A stretch of DNA of 64,000 nt, taken from Multifurca ochricompacta. Lineage: Eukaryota; Basidiomycota; Agaricomycetes; Russulales; Russulaceae. The stretch lies in assembly GCA_022496185.1 (NCBI GenBank), contig WTXG01000006.1, positions 310,001 through 374,000 of the forward strand. The letters are read 5' to 3'. The notes under the pieces are model-generated. The model saw only the letters and a list, made by a program, of their open reading frames with translations, had not been told where the DNA came from and made no database searches. Shown here piece after piece: positions 24,254 through 35,488 of this stretch (position 1 is the stretch's first letter; every line of letters begins with the position of its first letter). The translations under genes and the position numbers were made by a program.

Positions 24254-25015
24254 CTACTCTTTGACGCCGAACTGCTCCCAATATGCCTGCATTCGCTCGA
24301 TGTCCTCATGCCGCCCATTGTCCTTCAACCAGGAAATCAAGTCGCGCATACGGAGAATCGCTTGTACACGCCCCTCGCCGCCAAGCTCTACTTCGAGTTC
24401 CTTGACGGCACTTCTGCCTTCGTGACCAATCTCCTCGCGATCGAGCGCCATGACGACACCGATGGCTTGTCCGCCAGCTTGGCGAATTAATTCAAGAACA
24501 CCACGGACCGCCGTTCCAGCCGTCATGACATCGTCGAGGATGAGTACGCGCTTGCCTGCGACTGGAACGCCAACCATTCGCCCGCCTTCACCATGGTCTT
24601 TGGCTTCCTTGCGATCGTACGCAAAGCCAACTTCGATTTGGTACTGGGTATGTAAGAGAACGGCCGTGACGGCAGCGAGGGAGATGCCCTTATAGGCTGG
24701 TCCGAACAGAACGTCAAATTCTGGGAGCTGCGAAGCTGAGAGCGCCTTGGCGATGGTATGGGCGTATGCGGTACATAGGGAGTTAAGAAGTGGACCCGTG
24801 GAGATGAGACCGGCATTAAAGAAATAAGGCGAAACCCTGATTGATTAAATAATGAAAATGAAATGAAATGTATTGGGGACGATCTTTAACGTTCTCACCG
24901 GCCGGATTTGAGAGTAAAAGATCCAAATTTAAGGGCCCGACGGTCAATGAGTCATTAACCAACTGAGTTTGGTAACTTTTAAAGTGGTGGTGGCGGTGGT
25001 GGTAGAAGTGGACAT
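24254..25015 (-). CDS. URA5: Orotate phosphoribosyltransferase
   Basis: Catalyses orotate + PRPP to OMP in pyrimidine synthesis, cytosolic. The last exon shows VSPYFFNAGL, FDVLFGPAYKGISLAA (PRPP-adjacent GPAYKGI), FAYDRKEAKDHGEGG (flexible catalytic loop with Lys/His), VLILDDVMTAGTAVR (13-residue PRPP-binding motif) and the C-terminus AYWEQFGVKE. Exon 1 carries SYQTQLVNDSL and LKFGSFTLKSGR, the substrate-binding Phe/Lys-Ser-Gly-Arg segment, then a 67-nt intron. I chose ATG 25015 (MSTSTTTATTT) because it gives the usual N-terminal length. Reaching the conserved parts requires two single lost bases, near 24976-24984 (TTTAAAA) and 24933-24938 (GGGCCC); this is an essential gene, so sequencing error is likelier than inactivation. 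Divergent from the K+ channel gene; convergent with the Derlin gene. Confidence 0.9.
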
Positions 25016-25343
25016 TGCGTGGGCGTGGGTGTGGGGAAAGAAGGTGTACGGGTCGGGTCAAAGCAAGGATATCTTATCTTTAGCACCACCACCATCATCA
25101 CACCACCACCACCATCCCATATCCGGATCCAACCGGAGAGGAGGTGAGGAGGTGAGGAGGGGATGGCATGGCATGGCATGGGATGTCATGGCATGGGTGA
25201 TGTAGGTACCGCATACCACACACACACAATTACTTTCGTAATACCCTTTGTTCACCTCTCCACAAACCCTTCTCCGCAATACACTAAAAGTACCATAGTC
25301 ATTTGCATAAACTCTCGTTGACTCCTGTCTTTTTAATACATAC
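25016..25343. promoter_or_regulatory. Divergent OPRT/TOK promoter region with GGCATG tandem
   Basis: The 328 bp between the two divergent start codons hold GAGGTGAGGAGGTGAGGAGG (25138-25160) followed by GGCATG repeats with a GATGTCATG interruption (25161-25200), and CACCACCACCATCATCACACC (25084-25115). No known fungal element is recognised; the repeats could be spacing or binding sites. Confidence 0.4.
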
Positions 25344-28300
25344 ATGCCCTCTTTTCTCCTCTCCGCCGCGTTTCTAGCCCAGATTTTCCACGGCAGGGAC
25401 TCCAGCCTTGAGTCCCACTCGAGATCAGACCAAACCGACCCAGAGAAGGGAAACCCAAGCGGCTCAGGTGAAACCCGGGACCAGGCTATTAATTTTGAGA
25501 GCAATGTTACGGACGATGCTCTGCAAGACCCTGATGGTCTTGACGAACGCGAGGACATCGACATCGATTCACCAGAGGATGTAGATGGCGGGCTCGACTC
25601 TACTCAACACCCCCCTTTAGCGATCACGGAGACAATTTCCTCGTCCTCCATGAACACTTTTGTTCGACCTTCCCTTCCTAATTGGCTCGTCAAGACAAAA
25701 GAAGTTCTATTCGGATCTCATCACGATAGAGAGGAGTTCGTACCGAACTATCGCCGCATCCCCCTCATCTCCGGAAGCCTCATCCCGTTCTCCATTCTTC
25801 TCCAAATCCCTGGACTGACCGAGCATTGGTATGTTCGTATTGACGGAAACCAAGTTGTCGAGAGTCGCAATAATCCTCCGCTATTGGAAGTCTCTTTGAT
25901 CCTCTCCATGATTTTGGCCGTGCTCGCGAACATCGCTCTCGTCTGCCGATTCTTGGAACGACATGTTAAGAAAAGCACCATAACTTGTATCTTGGCGCTG
26001 ACTCTACATGGTAAGTGACTTTGCTTTCTGATGCTACTCCCAGCACATATCTGCGCTACCAGATCTGGTGAATATCGCGATTGTGATTACCTTTGGCATC
26101 GAGCATCGCTTCAATGACGGATTTACATACGGCGAAGCGTATTGGATGACTATATGTTCGACTGTCGTCTCTATGGTAACGAACTTGACTCTGATTTGGG
26201 ACTTCGTCAAAACACCTAACTTTGCCAAAGCTGGTACGTCTCCTCACTTGTTCCGTTCCGATATCGTATGCTTACTCCCTTCCAGGCAGTGGCATTACTC
26301 CAAAGCAACGCTCTCTTGTTATTATCACAATTGTCTTCCTGACTTATGTCGCACTCGGTGCATTGATTTTCTCACTCATGATGTCACTCACCTTCCTTAA
26401 CGGTCTGTTCTTCACCATCGTCACGACCCTTACTGTCGGCTTTGGCGACATCGTGCCGATAACGGCGGCCCAACGCGTCGTAGTTTGCCTCTACTCTGTA
26501 TTTGGTATCATCATACTTGGTGCAGCTGTGCGTATCACGTCTGGGGCCGTTCTTGAAGGCCTCGAGATGGGTTATCGCCGGCGGTTACAAGAATTCAGAA
26601 AGCGTCGCCGTGAACGGAAAAAAGAGCGAGTGCAGGTGCGGCGCTGGCGCGCGGCCGTCGAGGAACGTCTCATTGAGCGCGGCCTTGACGTGTGGACCCT
26701 GGATAAGCCACCGTCATCAGCCCCCTCGAATGGAAAGCCGCCTCTGCATCGCAGAGGGTCGAATTTTATGACTCAGGGGATGCACTTGAATACGGAGGCG
26801 CTCCCTCCAGACGCCTTGGAATCTGCAGCACAGGAAGCTGGGGTATCCCTCGAGAAATTCGTCAACCGTAGGTTCGGACGGCGCGCGCGCCACAACCGCC
26901 ACCACCACCACCACCACCACCACCACCATCACCACCATAATCAGCAACAGCAGAGTGGGGAGAATGAACGAGGCGCACGGGTACCACTGGACTTTACTTG
27001 GACGGTTGATGACGGTGCGATGCAGGTTCAAGATGAGCACATACCATGGTACGGCACGTGGTGGGAGAGGGCGCATAAGGCGCTACGCCTGGCAAGTCGG
27101 GGCGACGGTATTTCGAGTGCCCAACAAGAGTCGGGCGAAGACGTGACGTACAAGGACATGATGAAGGCGCTCGAGAGAGACGAGCGTCGATCATTGTACA
27201 CGAAGGTGGGTAATCTATTTAAATTGGGACTCTCATAGAAAGCTCACCGACCATTTTTTTCAGCTTGTGCTGGCATGGACCCTGTTCTTCACGTTCTGGG
27301 CTGTGGGTCGTCTCCGGCTTTCCACTCTGTGTGCTGACTTACGTGTCTAGATCGGCTCTCTTATCTTTTCCAAGACCGAGGGCTGGGGCTATGGCGCGGC
27401 AATGTATTTCTGTGAGTCGTCATAATGCCGGATTAGTTTATGAATGAAATACAAGCGCATAACAGGCTTCATTGCGTTCACTAGTATCGGATATGGCGAT
27501 TTAGCTCCTCAAACTGCCGTGGGTCGTGCCATATTCGTCTTCTGGGCTTTGTTTGGGGTGGGTGCAATGACTATTCTTATTGCCGGTACGTTTTCCGAGT
27601 CCCTCCCCCCCTCCCACCCTTAACAGTTCAATTTGTTGCAGTTATCTCCGATGCTCTCTCTTCCAAGTATCACAGTGTCACATACGACAGATCGTTTGAT
27701 CGTGCAGTCCGTCGATATCGTCAAGGCCAGGACAAAGTGGCGCGGGGCAATGGCCCAGAAAATATCATCGTGCACGGGCTGCGAACCCCGTCACAGGTTG
27801 TGCCAGCCCTCCAAGCTAGCATCAGTAGGATTTCGTTACCGCCTTCCAAGCAGCCTCCTAGTACATTGCAGCGGCCCTCACTAACGCTCGCGGACGCAGA
27901 AGCGCGCTTGCGCTCGCGGGTAGAGCCATTGCCTGAGATGATATTAAGGGAGGTGATTAGGTTGCGCGATCACACACGGTATTTTCTCATAGCGAATGGT
28001 CACGCCGACGCGTTAAGTCTGCCAGTGGATGCTGGAGGGAGGAATAGAATCGTCTTGCCCAGGGAGAGCGTGGTTCCGGAGGAGCTGAAAAATTTGCTTG
28101 ATGAGATTGCGCAGGAGGAAGGGCTCGAAGAGCGGCTAAAGCAGGAGGTGTGGGATGATGTCCACGCGCGGAACGTGAGTCTTCGTTTCAGAGAGAGTGC
28201 CTAATGGGGAATTGCTGACGCCATGACATTGACAGACGCTCTTTGTTCTGAGTCTTGAAAGTGAGTATCCAGAAAGTTGATTAAGTTGGCTCAGGCTCAC

Positions 28301-28506
28301 GCATGCACTACTCAGAAGGGGCCCGGAAGATGGTCGAGGCTGCAGAACTCGCGCTGGAGACGCTTGAGGAGCGCAACCAGTTGCTTGATGTGGAAAGGCG
28401 TGAGGCAAGGGAAAGATTTGATGGTAATGAACAAATCCAAACTGAATCCCAATCTCAAGAAAGCGCCTCTGATCCGCGAAGATTTATTGTCGAGGAGGAG
28501 GAATGA
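25344..28506 (+). CDS. TOK1: TOK-type outward-rectifier two-pore K+ channel
   Basis: Fungal K+ channel with eight TM segments and two pores in one chain, plasma membrane, gated by voltage and K+ gradient. N-terminus is Ser/Asp-rich and cytosolic. TM1 begins near IPLISGSLIPFSILLQIPGL; further TMs include LEVSLILSMILAVLANIALV and LVNIAIVITFGI. Pore 1 selectivity filter TVGFGD (about 26433), pore 2 SIGYGD (about 27487), both matching the K+ consensus. Between the pore domains lies a long cytosolic linker with a basic Arg/Lys segment (RKRRRERKKERVQVRR) and a run of 13 His followed by four Gln (26898-26955). The pore 2 half (WTLFFTFW, IGSLIFSKTEGWGYG) and a C-terminal coiled coil (EAAELALETLEERNQLL) are split by several introns. 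The final exon ends at 28506. No disrupting frameshift seen. Confidence 0.88.
26898..26938 (+). repeat. CAC trinucleotide (poly-His) in TOK channel
   Basis: CAC/CAT repeats encode 13 consecutive His in the linker between the two pore domains. Confidence 0.9.
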
Positions 28507-28525
28507 TCTACTACCCTGATGTTTA

Positions 28526-28552
28526 TTTTATTTTATTTTATTTTATTTATTT
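28526..28552. repeat. TTTTA pentanucleotide tandem
   Basis: Five units TTTTA/TTTAT downstream of the TOK channel stop. Confidence 0.9.
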
Positions 28553-28697
28553 TTACCAATAATCTTTATTTGGGTCTGATGAATACGGCTATTTCCGAAC
28601 TATCATCTCTTCCCTTGGTTGTCCCTGTCCCTGTCCTCCCTGTCCTCTTCATCCATTCATTTCATTTGTTCGTTGGCCGTTGGGCCTCCACCCCCAA

Positions 28698-31562
28698 ATG
28701 GCTGCAGAGTCAGCTTTCAAGGATGTGCCAGAAATTTTCGAGGTTCGAGTTTATAAACCATTAAATCCCCCCTCCCCCGTTCCGTTGTCAAATGTTGCAT
28801 GCATAGGTCGAGTTGGGAGAGTCCCTCATCGCACGAACTGAAGCGCTTTGTGCGTATTCAAAATTCTGTGCGGCATATCACTTAAACCTCTTAGCGACCT
28901 TCCGTGAACTTGGCCCACCTGACCTCTGTCATGTTGTGAAGAGTACCGGTCGCGCAGGTCAGCGCGATGTAAGTGCAGACGCTGCTACTCCCCAAATGCA
29001 AGTTTGTGGTTCCTGATCGCACAACTACCATAGCTTGGCTCGTACCACTACGTCTCCGGCATAGACACTTCGTCATCTGCGTCGCTTGCAGCGTATATTA
29101 ATTCTCTAACGTATTCCATTGAAGAACCACAGGCGTGGTTTTCGAAAGGTCCATTGTGGAAGTTGAAGAACGGTTGTTTCTGGTACGTGCATCTTGCTGC
29201 TCATGCGATGGGCGTCCGTTTTTTCATTGCAACCTTCTTGATATGCTTCTTTTCCTTTTTAATCGCTCTCATTTACACTCGGCGATCCCACTGTTCGGTA
29301 ATGGCAGCTGTTTCAACGCGTTTTCACGCGTAGACGTACGCGTAGACGTCAAGATACCTGGAGGCGTGAATGCGTATGTGATAGATCTGCGAGGCGAGAG
29401 GTGCGTGTTTCTTCTTTCCCTCCTTTCCCCCCCTCCCCTCGGGTGGACACTCTATTTATGGATCTCTCCACAGGCATCAAGCTACCCCCGATATCTGGCA
29501 AGAGACCTACCTTTCCGCCATCCTTCGCTCTATCCTGTACTCTGACGATCCGACCTACTTCCTTGAAGCTTACCGCCGGCTAGAACCGATTTCTACGCCA
29601 GATGCGGAGCTACGCTTCCTTCAAGCCGCTGAAGCTCTGTTCATGAAAGGTGTAAACAGCCACCCGTTGTACACCGTTTGTGTGAAGCTCACGAAAGTAT
29701 TTGTCGGCATCTAGGATGGCAGGTTGGATCTGATCCTGAGATCCAGGTTGCAACCATAGTCTCGAATCACCTCACCGCCGGGATTCTCAAGTATTTTGGT
29801 GATAGTGGGCGGTGGCAGCAGGCCACCAACCTTTTTGAAAAGCTGGCTGTGCGCGACCCTGAAGTGTCTTCTCTACTTGCGCGGAGCTATGTAGGCATGA
29901 GTAAGTTGTCCAAGTGGTTGTAACGGAAATGTGCCTTACCCTGTTTAGATGAGGAGGTTAGAGCGGTGCAGATAATGGCTGCAGCGATGAAACAGACACC
30001 CCAGTCGTATCTTTTGCTTCATACTCAATGTGATTTCTTGCGCAGTAAAGGCAAGCTCGAGTGGGCACTCAAGCTTGCGCGCCAGGCGGTTAACTGTGCA
30101 CCGAGTGAGTTCGTGACATGGGAAAAACTTACGGACATCTATATTGATCTCGGGGAGTACGAGTCGGTTCGTTTTCTTCAGCCCATGTCTTTCATTTTTT
30201 TCAGTGACATATACAACGTGTAGGCCCTGCTTACTTTGAACTCATGTCCAATGTTCACGTTCAATGGGCGCGATGCACACCGCACTCTCACCGCCCTGCG
30301 ACTACATCTGCCCATCAAGGCTGCAGTCGCTGAGATCCTGCCAGAGCGTGAGAAGACGGAAGACGACGAGGCAGACCCGGCGTTGCAACGTTTGCCTGCG
30401 CCTGGACTGCGCGGAACATGGGCGCGAGCCTATACGCTGCTCACGCGGCTCGTGTCGCAGATCGGGTGGGACGAGCTCCTCAAGACGCGGAGTGCAGTAT
30501 TCGTGATGGAAGAGGAGTACAGGATGCAAAAGGCGCAAACAGACATTACCGCCGCCACGCGGGAGGAGGTCGCTGACGACGATGCCTCGACGAAAGGTGT
30601 ACGTACATCAGCATCTATGAGTCAGGACGATTCCCCCACGTCGAGTCCTGAACAGAGCCCCACATACGAACCTGCTGACGGGGCGGAGGGTACTATACCG
30701 ACAATCCGTATCTCCACTGAATCATCGCGCGAGGAGTCGTTGAGGGCTCAAAAGGCCGTTGCTGCCGCCAAGGTGAACGGCGTAGAGATTGGGAATGGAG
30801 ACCCTGCAGTGGAAGGGTTGCAGCAACCTGTCCAGGCGGCGGCTAGTGAAGGTAGTGGAGAGGGCAAAGACGCCACGCCAATTGGTGGGTCGGGTGGGCA
30901 AGAAACCTTCTCATTTAGCAACAAACGCCTATGTGAGCGTTGGCTGGACAATCTGTTCATGGTGTTGTACGAGGTGAGTTGACGTTGCGGACTCCAATTT
31001 GTCGTATGTGGACCGAGACTGCGTTTTAGGACCTGCGAGTTTGGACGATCTTCCGTGCGGAGGTTGCACACTTCAAGACACAGCACGTAGCGTACCGCAA
31101 GACAGGCATGGAATGGGAAATTCTTGGCGATCTCGGTCTGCGGCTTCATCATAAGGAGGAAGCGAAGGAGGCGTACCAGCGGGCTTTGGACACACCGCGG
31201 TATTCGATCAAGCCATGGGCAAAGTTGCTGGACATGTACGCGGAGGAAGGGGACTTGATGCGAACGTTGCAAGCCGCAATACGGGTCGCGGCATATCAGT
31301 ACGGAGAATACGCTGAACTTGCGGTATGTTCGCACGATGACCGTCTTTAGCTGTGCGACGTACTTCCTGATTCTGATTTGGGTGATGATCGCAGTACCCG
31401 ACACAGATTGCGCGTTTGCTCTTAAAACTTGAAGAGGTCCATGGACATGCAAAGATATGGAACACACTGTTGAGTATGGGTTTACCAGAGCCTATTTTAC
31501 ACGTCATGCAGGGGTACTTGCAATACGGGCAGCGATTCAAAGTGGAGGGATATGATTTCTGA
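28698..31562 (+). CDS. ChAPs family protein (Chs5p-Arf1p-binding, exomer subunit)
   Basis: ChAPs (yeast Bch1/Bud7/Bch2/Chs6) form the exomer coat with Chs5 at the trans-Golgi and carry selected cargo such as chitin synthase to the surface. Exon 1: MAAESAFKDVPEIFE; exon 2: LGESLIARTEALCAYSKFC and GSYHYVSGIDTSSSASLAAY, matching ChAPs N-termini. Then GGVNAYVIDLRGER, DIWQETYLSAILRSILY, FLQAAEALFMKGVNSHPLY. TPR-like repeats follow (EALFMKG, EKLAVRDPEVSSLLARSY, AMKQTPQSYLLLHTQCDFL, ARQAVNCAPSEFVTWEKL). A Ser/Pro/Glu-rich insert (about 30540-30880) precedes the final TPRs (YRKTGMEWEILGDLGLRLHH). A one-base loss near 29675-29679 separates LYTV and CEAHESICRHLGWQV. About 750-800 aa, usual for the family. 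Which paralog it is cannot be decided from sequence. Confidence 0.85.
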
Positions 31563-31845
31563 GAGGGCGGGGACGACATGCGTTTTTTATGTCTACGTGT
31601 CTACCATTATTTCCTTCACCTTTTTTTTTTCGTTAATTTCTCTAACGTCGTGTCATTATTCCATTGCGTAAAATGATAATGATATCCATAAATTATTATA
31701 TCAAAAAAAGATTAGAACGAGATGATGTCGAGTCGAGTCGAGGGTGATTGTCAGGCTCAGACCCACAGGCTAGCTCAGCTGCCAACTCCCCTTTTTTCTT
31801 TTTCATTTCATTCCATTATTATTATTGAATCACGAGTCTCGCTCG

Positions 31846-31846
31846 T

Positions 31847-31878
<32 letters not shown>

Positions 31879-31920
31879 CTCCGTAACCCCACTCTTTTTT
31901 TCCAGTCCAGTCCAGTCCAG
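31846..31920. repeat. CTCACT and CAGTC tandems before CCDC6-like gene
   Basis: CTCACT hexamer repeats (31850-31878) and CAGTC (31903-31920) occupy the promoter region. Confidence 0.85.
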
Positions 31921-31927
31921 TCAACGA

Positions 31928-33189
31928 ATGTCCCTCTCCCCACCTATACGAAGACTTTCTAGCGCTAGCAGTGGCAGTACTAGCAAGCGTGAAGAGGATC
32001 TCATTAATGCTTATGAAGCTGAGGAGGAACGTATAATAAATGTGCTTTCGCGCAAACTCGAAAAGGTTCGTCCCCTATGATCTACAGGGGGGTAGTCTTG
32101 TTCAGACCATCCCGCAACGATTGTTAGCTTCAGGAAGAGAAGATTGAGCTCGAAAACGTGCTGGAGGCCGAGTCAGAGTCACATGTGAACCGCCTCTCCC
32201 GCGAGCTCTCAGCGTTACGTCTCGCACAGCAGCTCGCAACTCAACAAAATGGAGGATCTCCTGGAACAGGTATCATCAATGGCGATGGCACGCAATCCCC
32301 TACTCTACTTCGTTTGCCCAACCCGCTCGCACCGAGTTCAGAGGATATGCTCAACGCCATGCGCCGCGAAAACGAGCAGTTACGGAATCGCCTGGTGAAC
32401 ACCGAACGTGAATTCATCCGGATATCGCGGCTCAACGAAATTTATCGAGAAGAACTGATCCAGCATAGGCGGCGGGTACGTTTTTATTACGTCGACTTAC
32501 CCCCACTTTTCGTGGCGTTAACCCGTATGGCGTCGCAGTTAGGGCTCCCTGTCGATAACCTCATCGGTCTATCGGCTCATGACCCGTATTTCCAACCCAC
32601 TCACCGGCGATCATCTTCCAACGCGTCCTCTCCATCTACATCGGTCACGCTCCCCATCGGTGCACACCCCGTGCGTGCCTCACCGAGCGTCGCCATCCCA
32701 CGTCCCCCCTCTCAGATCCACCGACCGACAAACGCCGCGTCTGAGTCCACGACGCCTCTCTCTCACTCGCCCTCGTCTGCCTCGGACTCACCCTACCTAT
32801 CTCCATCCCTCTCCACACACCCTGCAAGTTTCGCGACTGCTGCCACGACTCCACCGTCCTCCGCGCCGCGGATGTCCACGACGATCGCGCCTCAGCCGCT
32901 CTCGTACCCATCCGTCCCACCGTCTTCGCTCTCATCGTCGTATGCGGGACCGGACTCGCCCGTTGAACCCCGTGGGAATCGGTGGCGCCATGGGTCGTTG
33001 CACGATCTGCGTCAGGCTAGTCGTAGCGGGTCACGGCATCGGAGCGTGGAACGCGGTGCTAGGGTTGCGGAGACGGGCCAGCTCGTACCGCGCAGTCGAG
33101 CGGGGAGTATCGTGCCGAGCGCTACTACCAACGGTGTCACATCGGCAAGCATTCCCTCTCCTGAACTTGGACCATCGACGTCGTCATGA
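31928..33189 (+). CDS. CCDC6-like coiled-coil protein
   Basis: ATG 31928 gives MSLSPPIRRLSSASSGSTSK, then EEDLINAYEAEEERIINVLS, followed after a 64-nt intron by LQEEKIELENVLEAESESHV and NRLSRELSALRLAQQL. This Glu/Asn coiled-coil core is that of the CCDC6/DUF2046-type family. A second coiled coil, MLNAMRRENEQLRNRLVNTE, follows, and a further intron separates HRRR from LGLPVDNLIGLSAHD. Residues beyond about 210 are Ser/Pro-rich and disordered, with SRSGSRHRSVE near the C-terminus. In animals CCDC6 is a phosphoprotein in DNA-damage signalling; the fungal role is unknown. The tail-to-tail neighbour is PEX13. Promoter holds CTCACT and CAGTC repeats. Confidence 0.7.
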
Positions 33190-33946
33190 AGCCTCCGGGC
33201 AAAGTCACACCCCAGTCTTCCCCCTTCCTCTACGTTAGCAGTTGACAGTTCAGCTGTCCGGCGTTTGTTGCTCTTTTTTTGTTGTTGTCAGTTAGTGTGC
33301 GCTCTCATTCCCTTCAATTCCGTTGAGCTTTGCCTTAAGCTCCATATTACTATTTTCTTTCCTTTCCGTCTTTCTTCCCCCCCCCCCCCCACTCAGAGTC
33401 CTTCTTCTCGCTATGGCGCCAGCAAGAGCTGGGTTGTAACTATGCTTTTGTTTTGTAAATTAGCAGACAACACTATATGCTTTGGCGGAACTCCTTAATC
33501 GAATCCTGTTTCGTTTGTCTGCCCCGCAACTCAGTGGATGGCTTTGCTGCAAATCCCTACATCATCTCGGACGGACGTCGTGGTGGATGATTGTTCTCAG
33601 CTTTCTGTGTGTGGGACGTTGGTTCTACCACGGTTGTTACGAGTGGTGACATTGACCTCGACCGCATGGTCAGGCCTGACTACTTCGAGCCGTTGTTGCT
33701 ATCCGCTGTGAGGGTGAACGACTAAAGCCATTGTATTTCTCCAATCCGCCTGGGAATACAGCTGGAAACGAAAACGTAGCAGATCAAAACAATGTAGAAT
33801 ACATGAAAAGATGTCAATCTCCGTACAATTATCAAGAGGGACAGAGAAAAAAAAAGGGGAGGGGGGTGGTAAATTGAGCGCGAGTGAGCAATACTAAACT
33901 ACCAGAGTGGGTCGAAGCCGCCCAGAGGGGAAGGGAGGGAGAGGGT
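33190..33946. other. 757 bp convergent 3' spacer
   Basis: Holds the 3' ends of the CCDC6-like gene and PEX13. Includes a C13 run near 33378-33390, a pyrimidine-rich stretch before it, and an A9GGGG patch near 33848-33856. No further gene supported. Confidence 0.5.
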
Positions 33947-35147
33947 TCATTCTACTTTCTTTACTGCTTGCTCCTTTCTCTCCAACACCTCCACGAATTT
34001 TCTTGGGAACCAACCTTCCCGACCTTCCCGCGTCCGACCTTTCCACCACTCGGTTTCTACCTCCATCCGCGGGTCGACTTCCATACCGTGTTGGGGTCCA
34101 ACTTGCCCATGATAGCCACGATCTCGTTCTCCTGCAGACTGAGCTCCGACGGCGTGGACGCCTGGAAGGGGTACAACGTGCGTGCAAAGGAGAGTTGCGA
34201 CGGATCGAGAGGGGGGAGAACCTGCCCGTTCGCCATGATAACACCCTGTTGTTGTTGTAGTTGCTGTTGTTGGGCCGCACGCTCAGCGAAGATCTTAACG
34301 AGCTTGTGCATGGCGTATGGGATACCCAGGAAAGCGAGGAAGAAGAATACGAGGGGCTTCTTGCTCGCCTTGGGTGGTGCCGGCATGGGACCCTGCACGG
34401 GTCGCCCATTGAGGAACTCGCGGAACTCACCACGCATCTCACCGCGTGTACTGCGACGTCCGGTGAGTATATCACGCAGCCAACGCACGAGCCCGACGAG
34501 GCCGAGACACTGCCAAGTGCGTTACGCAGCTGGGCGAACTGGTCGACGACGCCGGCGAGAGCGAAGAAGGACGAGTGCGTGGCCATAAAAGTTGATTCTA
34601 GCATCTGAGAGAGGCCGGCGAAGGTCTGTACGACAGAATGGAGGAGCGCAAAGGTAGTTGCCGTTGTTGACTCGAGTGCCTGAGTTACGCTTGGACTTGA
34701 GGGATCGTAAGGCATGCCAGGCTGACCGTACATGCCCATACCACCCATACCACCCATACCCATTCCCATGCCGCCGCCATATGTTCCGCCATACATACCG
34801 TTCATGCCATAGCCACCATAACCGTAACTGCCATATCCGCCAAGATTCCCCATGCCACCGTAAAGAGAGGAACCATAAGGGGAGTAGGACGTTGTATTAA
34901 AGCGATTATAAGGGGTAGAGAAAGGGGAGGAAAAAGTATTTGTTGATGTAGTTGGAGATGTGAAGGGGGCAGGTCGAGTGGGAGCGGAGGGTCGAGTGGA
35001 GGAAGTGGTTGCGGTGGTCGCGGCTGGAGCGGAAGTAGTGGCTATCGGTGCTGGAGATGAAGTGCTAGCTAGAGGAGTAGGCGATGATGAAGCTGCAGCA
35101 GCAATAGTACCGCCACGCTCCCATGGTTTTGGAGGTGAAACCATCAC
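33947..35147 (-). CDS. PEX13: Peroxin-13
   Basis: Peroxisomal membrane docking protein of the matrix import machinery. From ATG 35147 (or the next Met): VSPPKPWER, a Pro/Ser/Thr N-terminus, then a Tyr/Gly/Met segment (NLGGYGSYGYGGYGMNG, GMGMGMGGMGG) typical of the PEX13 YG region. The membrane domain follows: LESTFMATHSSFFALAGVVD and GLVGLVRWLRDILTGR, then LVFFFLAFLGIPYAMHKLVK. The C-terminal SH3: ARTLYPFQASTPSELSLQEN, EIVAIMGKLDPNT, EWWKGRTREGREGWFPRKFV. Single-base losses near 34505-34511 and 34086-34087 break the frame; the SH3 then ends at a TGA at 33947-33949. No introns are clearly needed. About 400 aa. Confidence 0.88.
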
Positions 35148-35488
35148 TTAAATCGGAGATTAAGAGTGCACTAGGATGCGAATGAGAGTGAAGGAAGGTA
35201 TGAAAGGAAAGGAGAGGGCCTCAAGGAAAGGAAGAAGGAGAGGGGGAGGAGGGGATGGGAGGGTGTGAACAGATGAGCTGAGCTGAGCATTTGATTTCCT
35301 TCGGGTTCGGGTTCGGGTGAATTATCCTCTTTCAACTCCGAGTGAGTCAACCATTTTTGATTTGATTTTTAAACTAAACTAACAACTAACAAAGACAAAA
35401 GACAGACATAAGAGATCAAGAGACATATTTATATTTATATTTATATTCATCGTATTCATATTCATTTCCATCGTCTGCCATCTACGAC

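Noticed and set aside
33884..34608. Long plus-strand ORFs opposite PEX13
   Set aside because: They mirror the PEX13 coding frame on the other strand and show no conserved motif; PEX13 with its SH3 is well supported.
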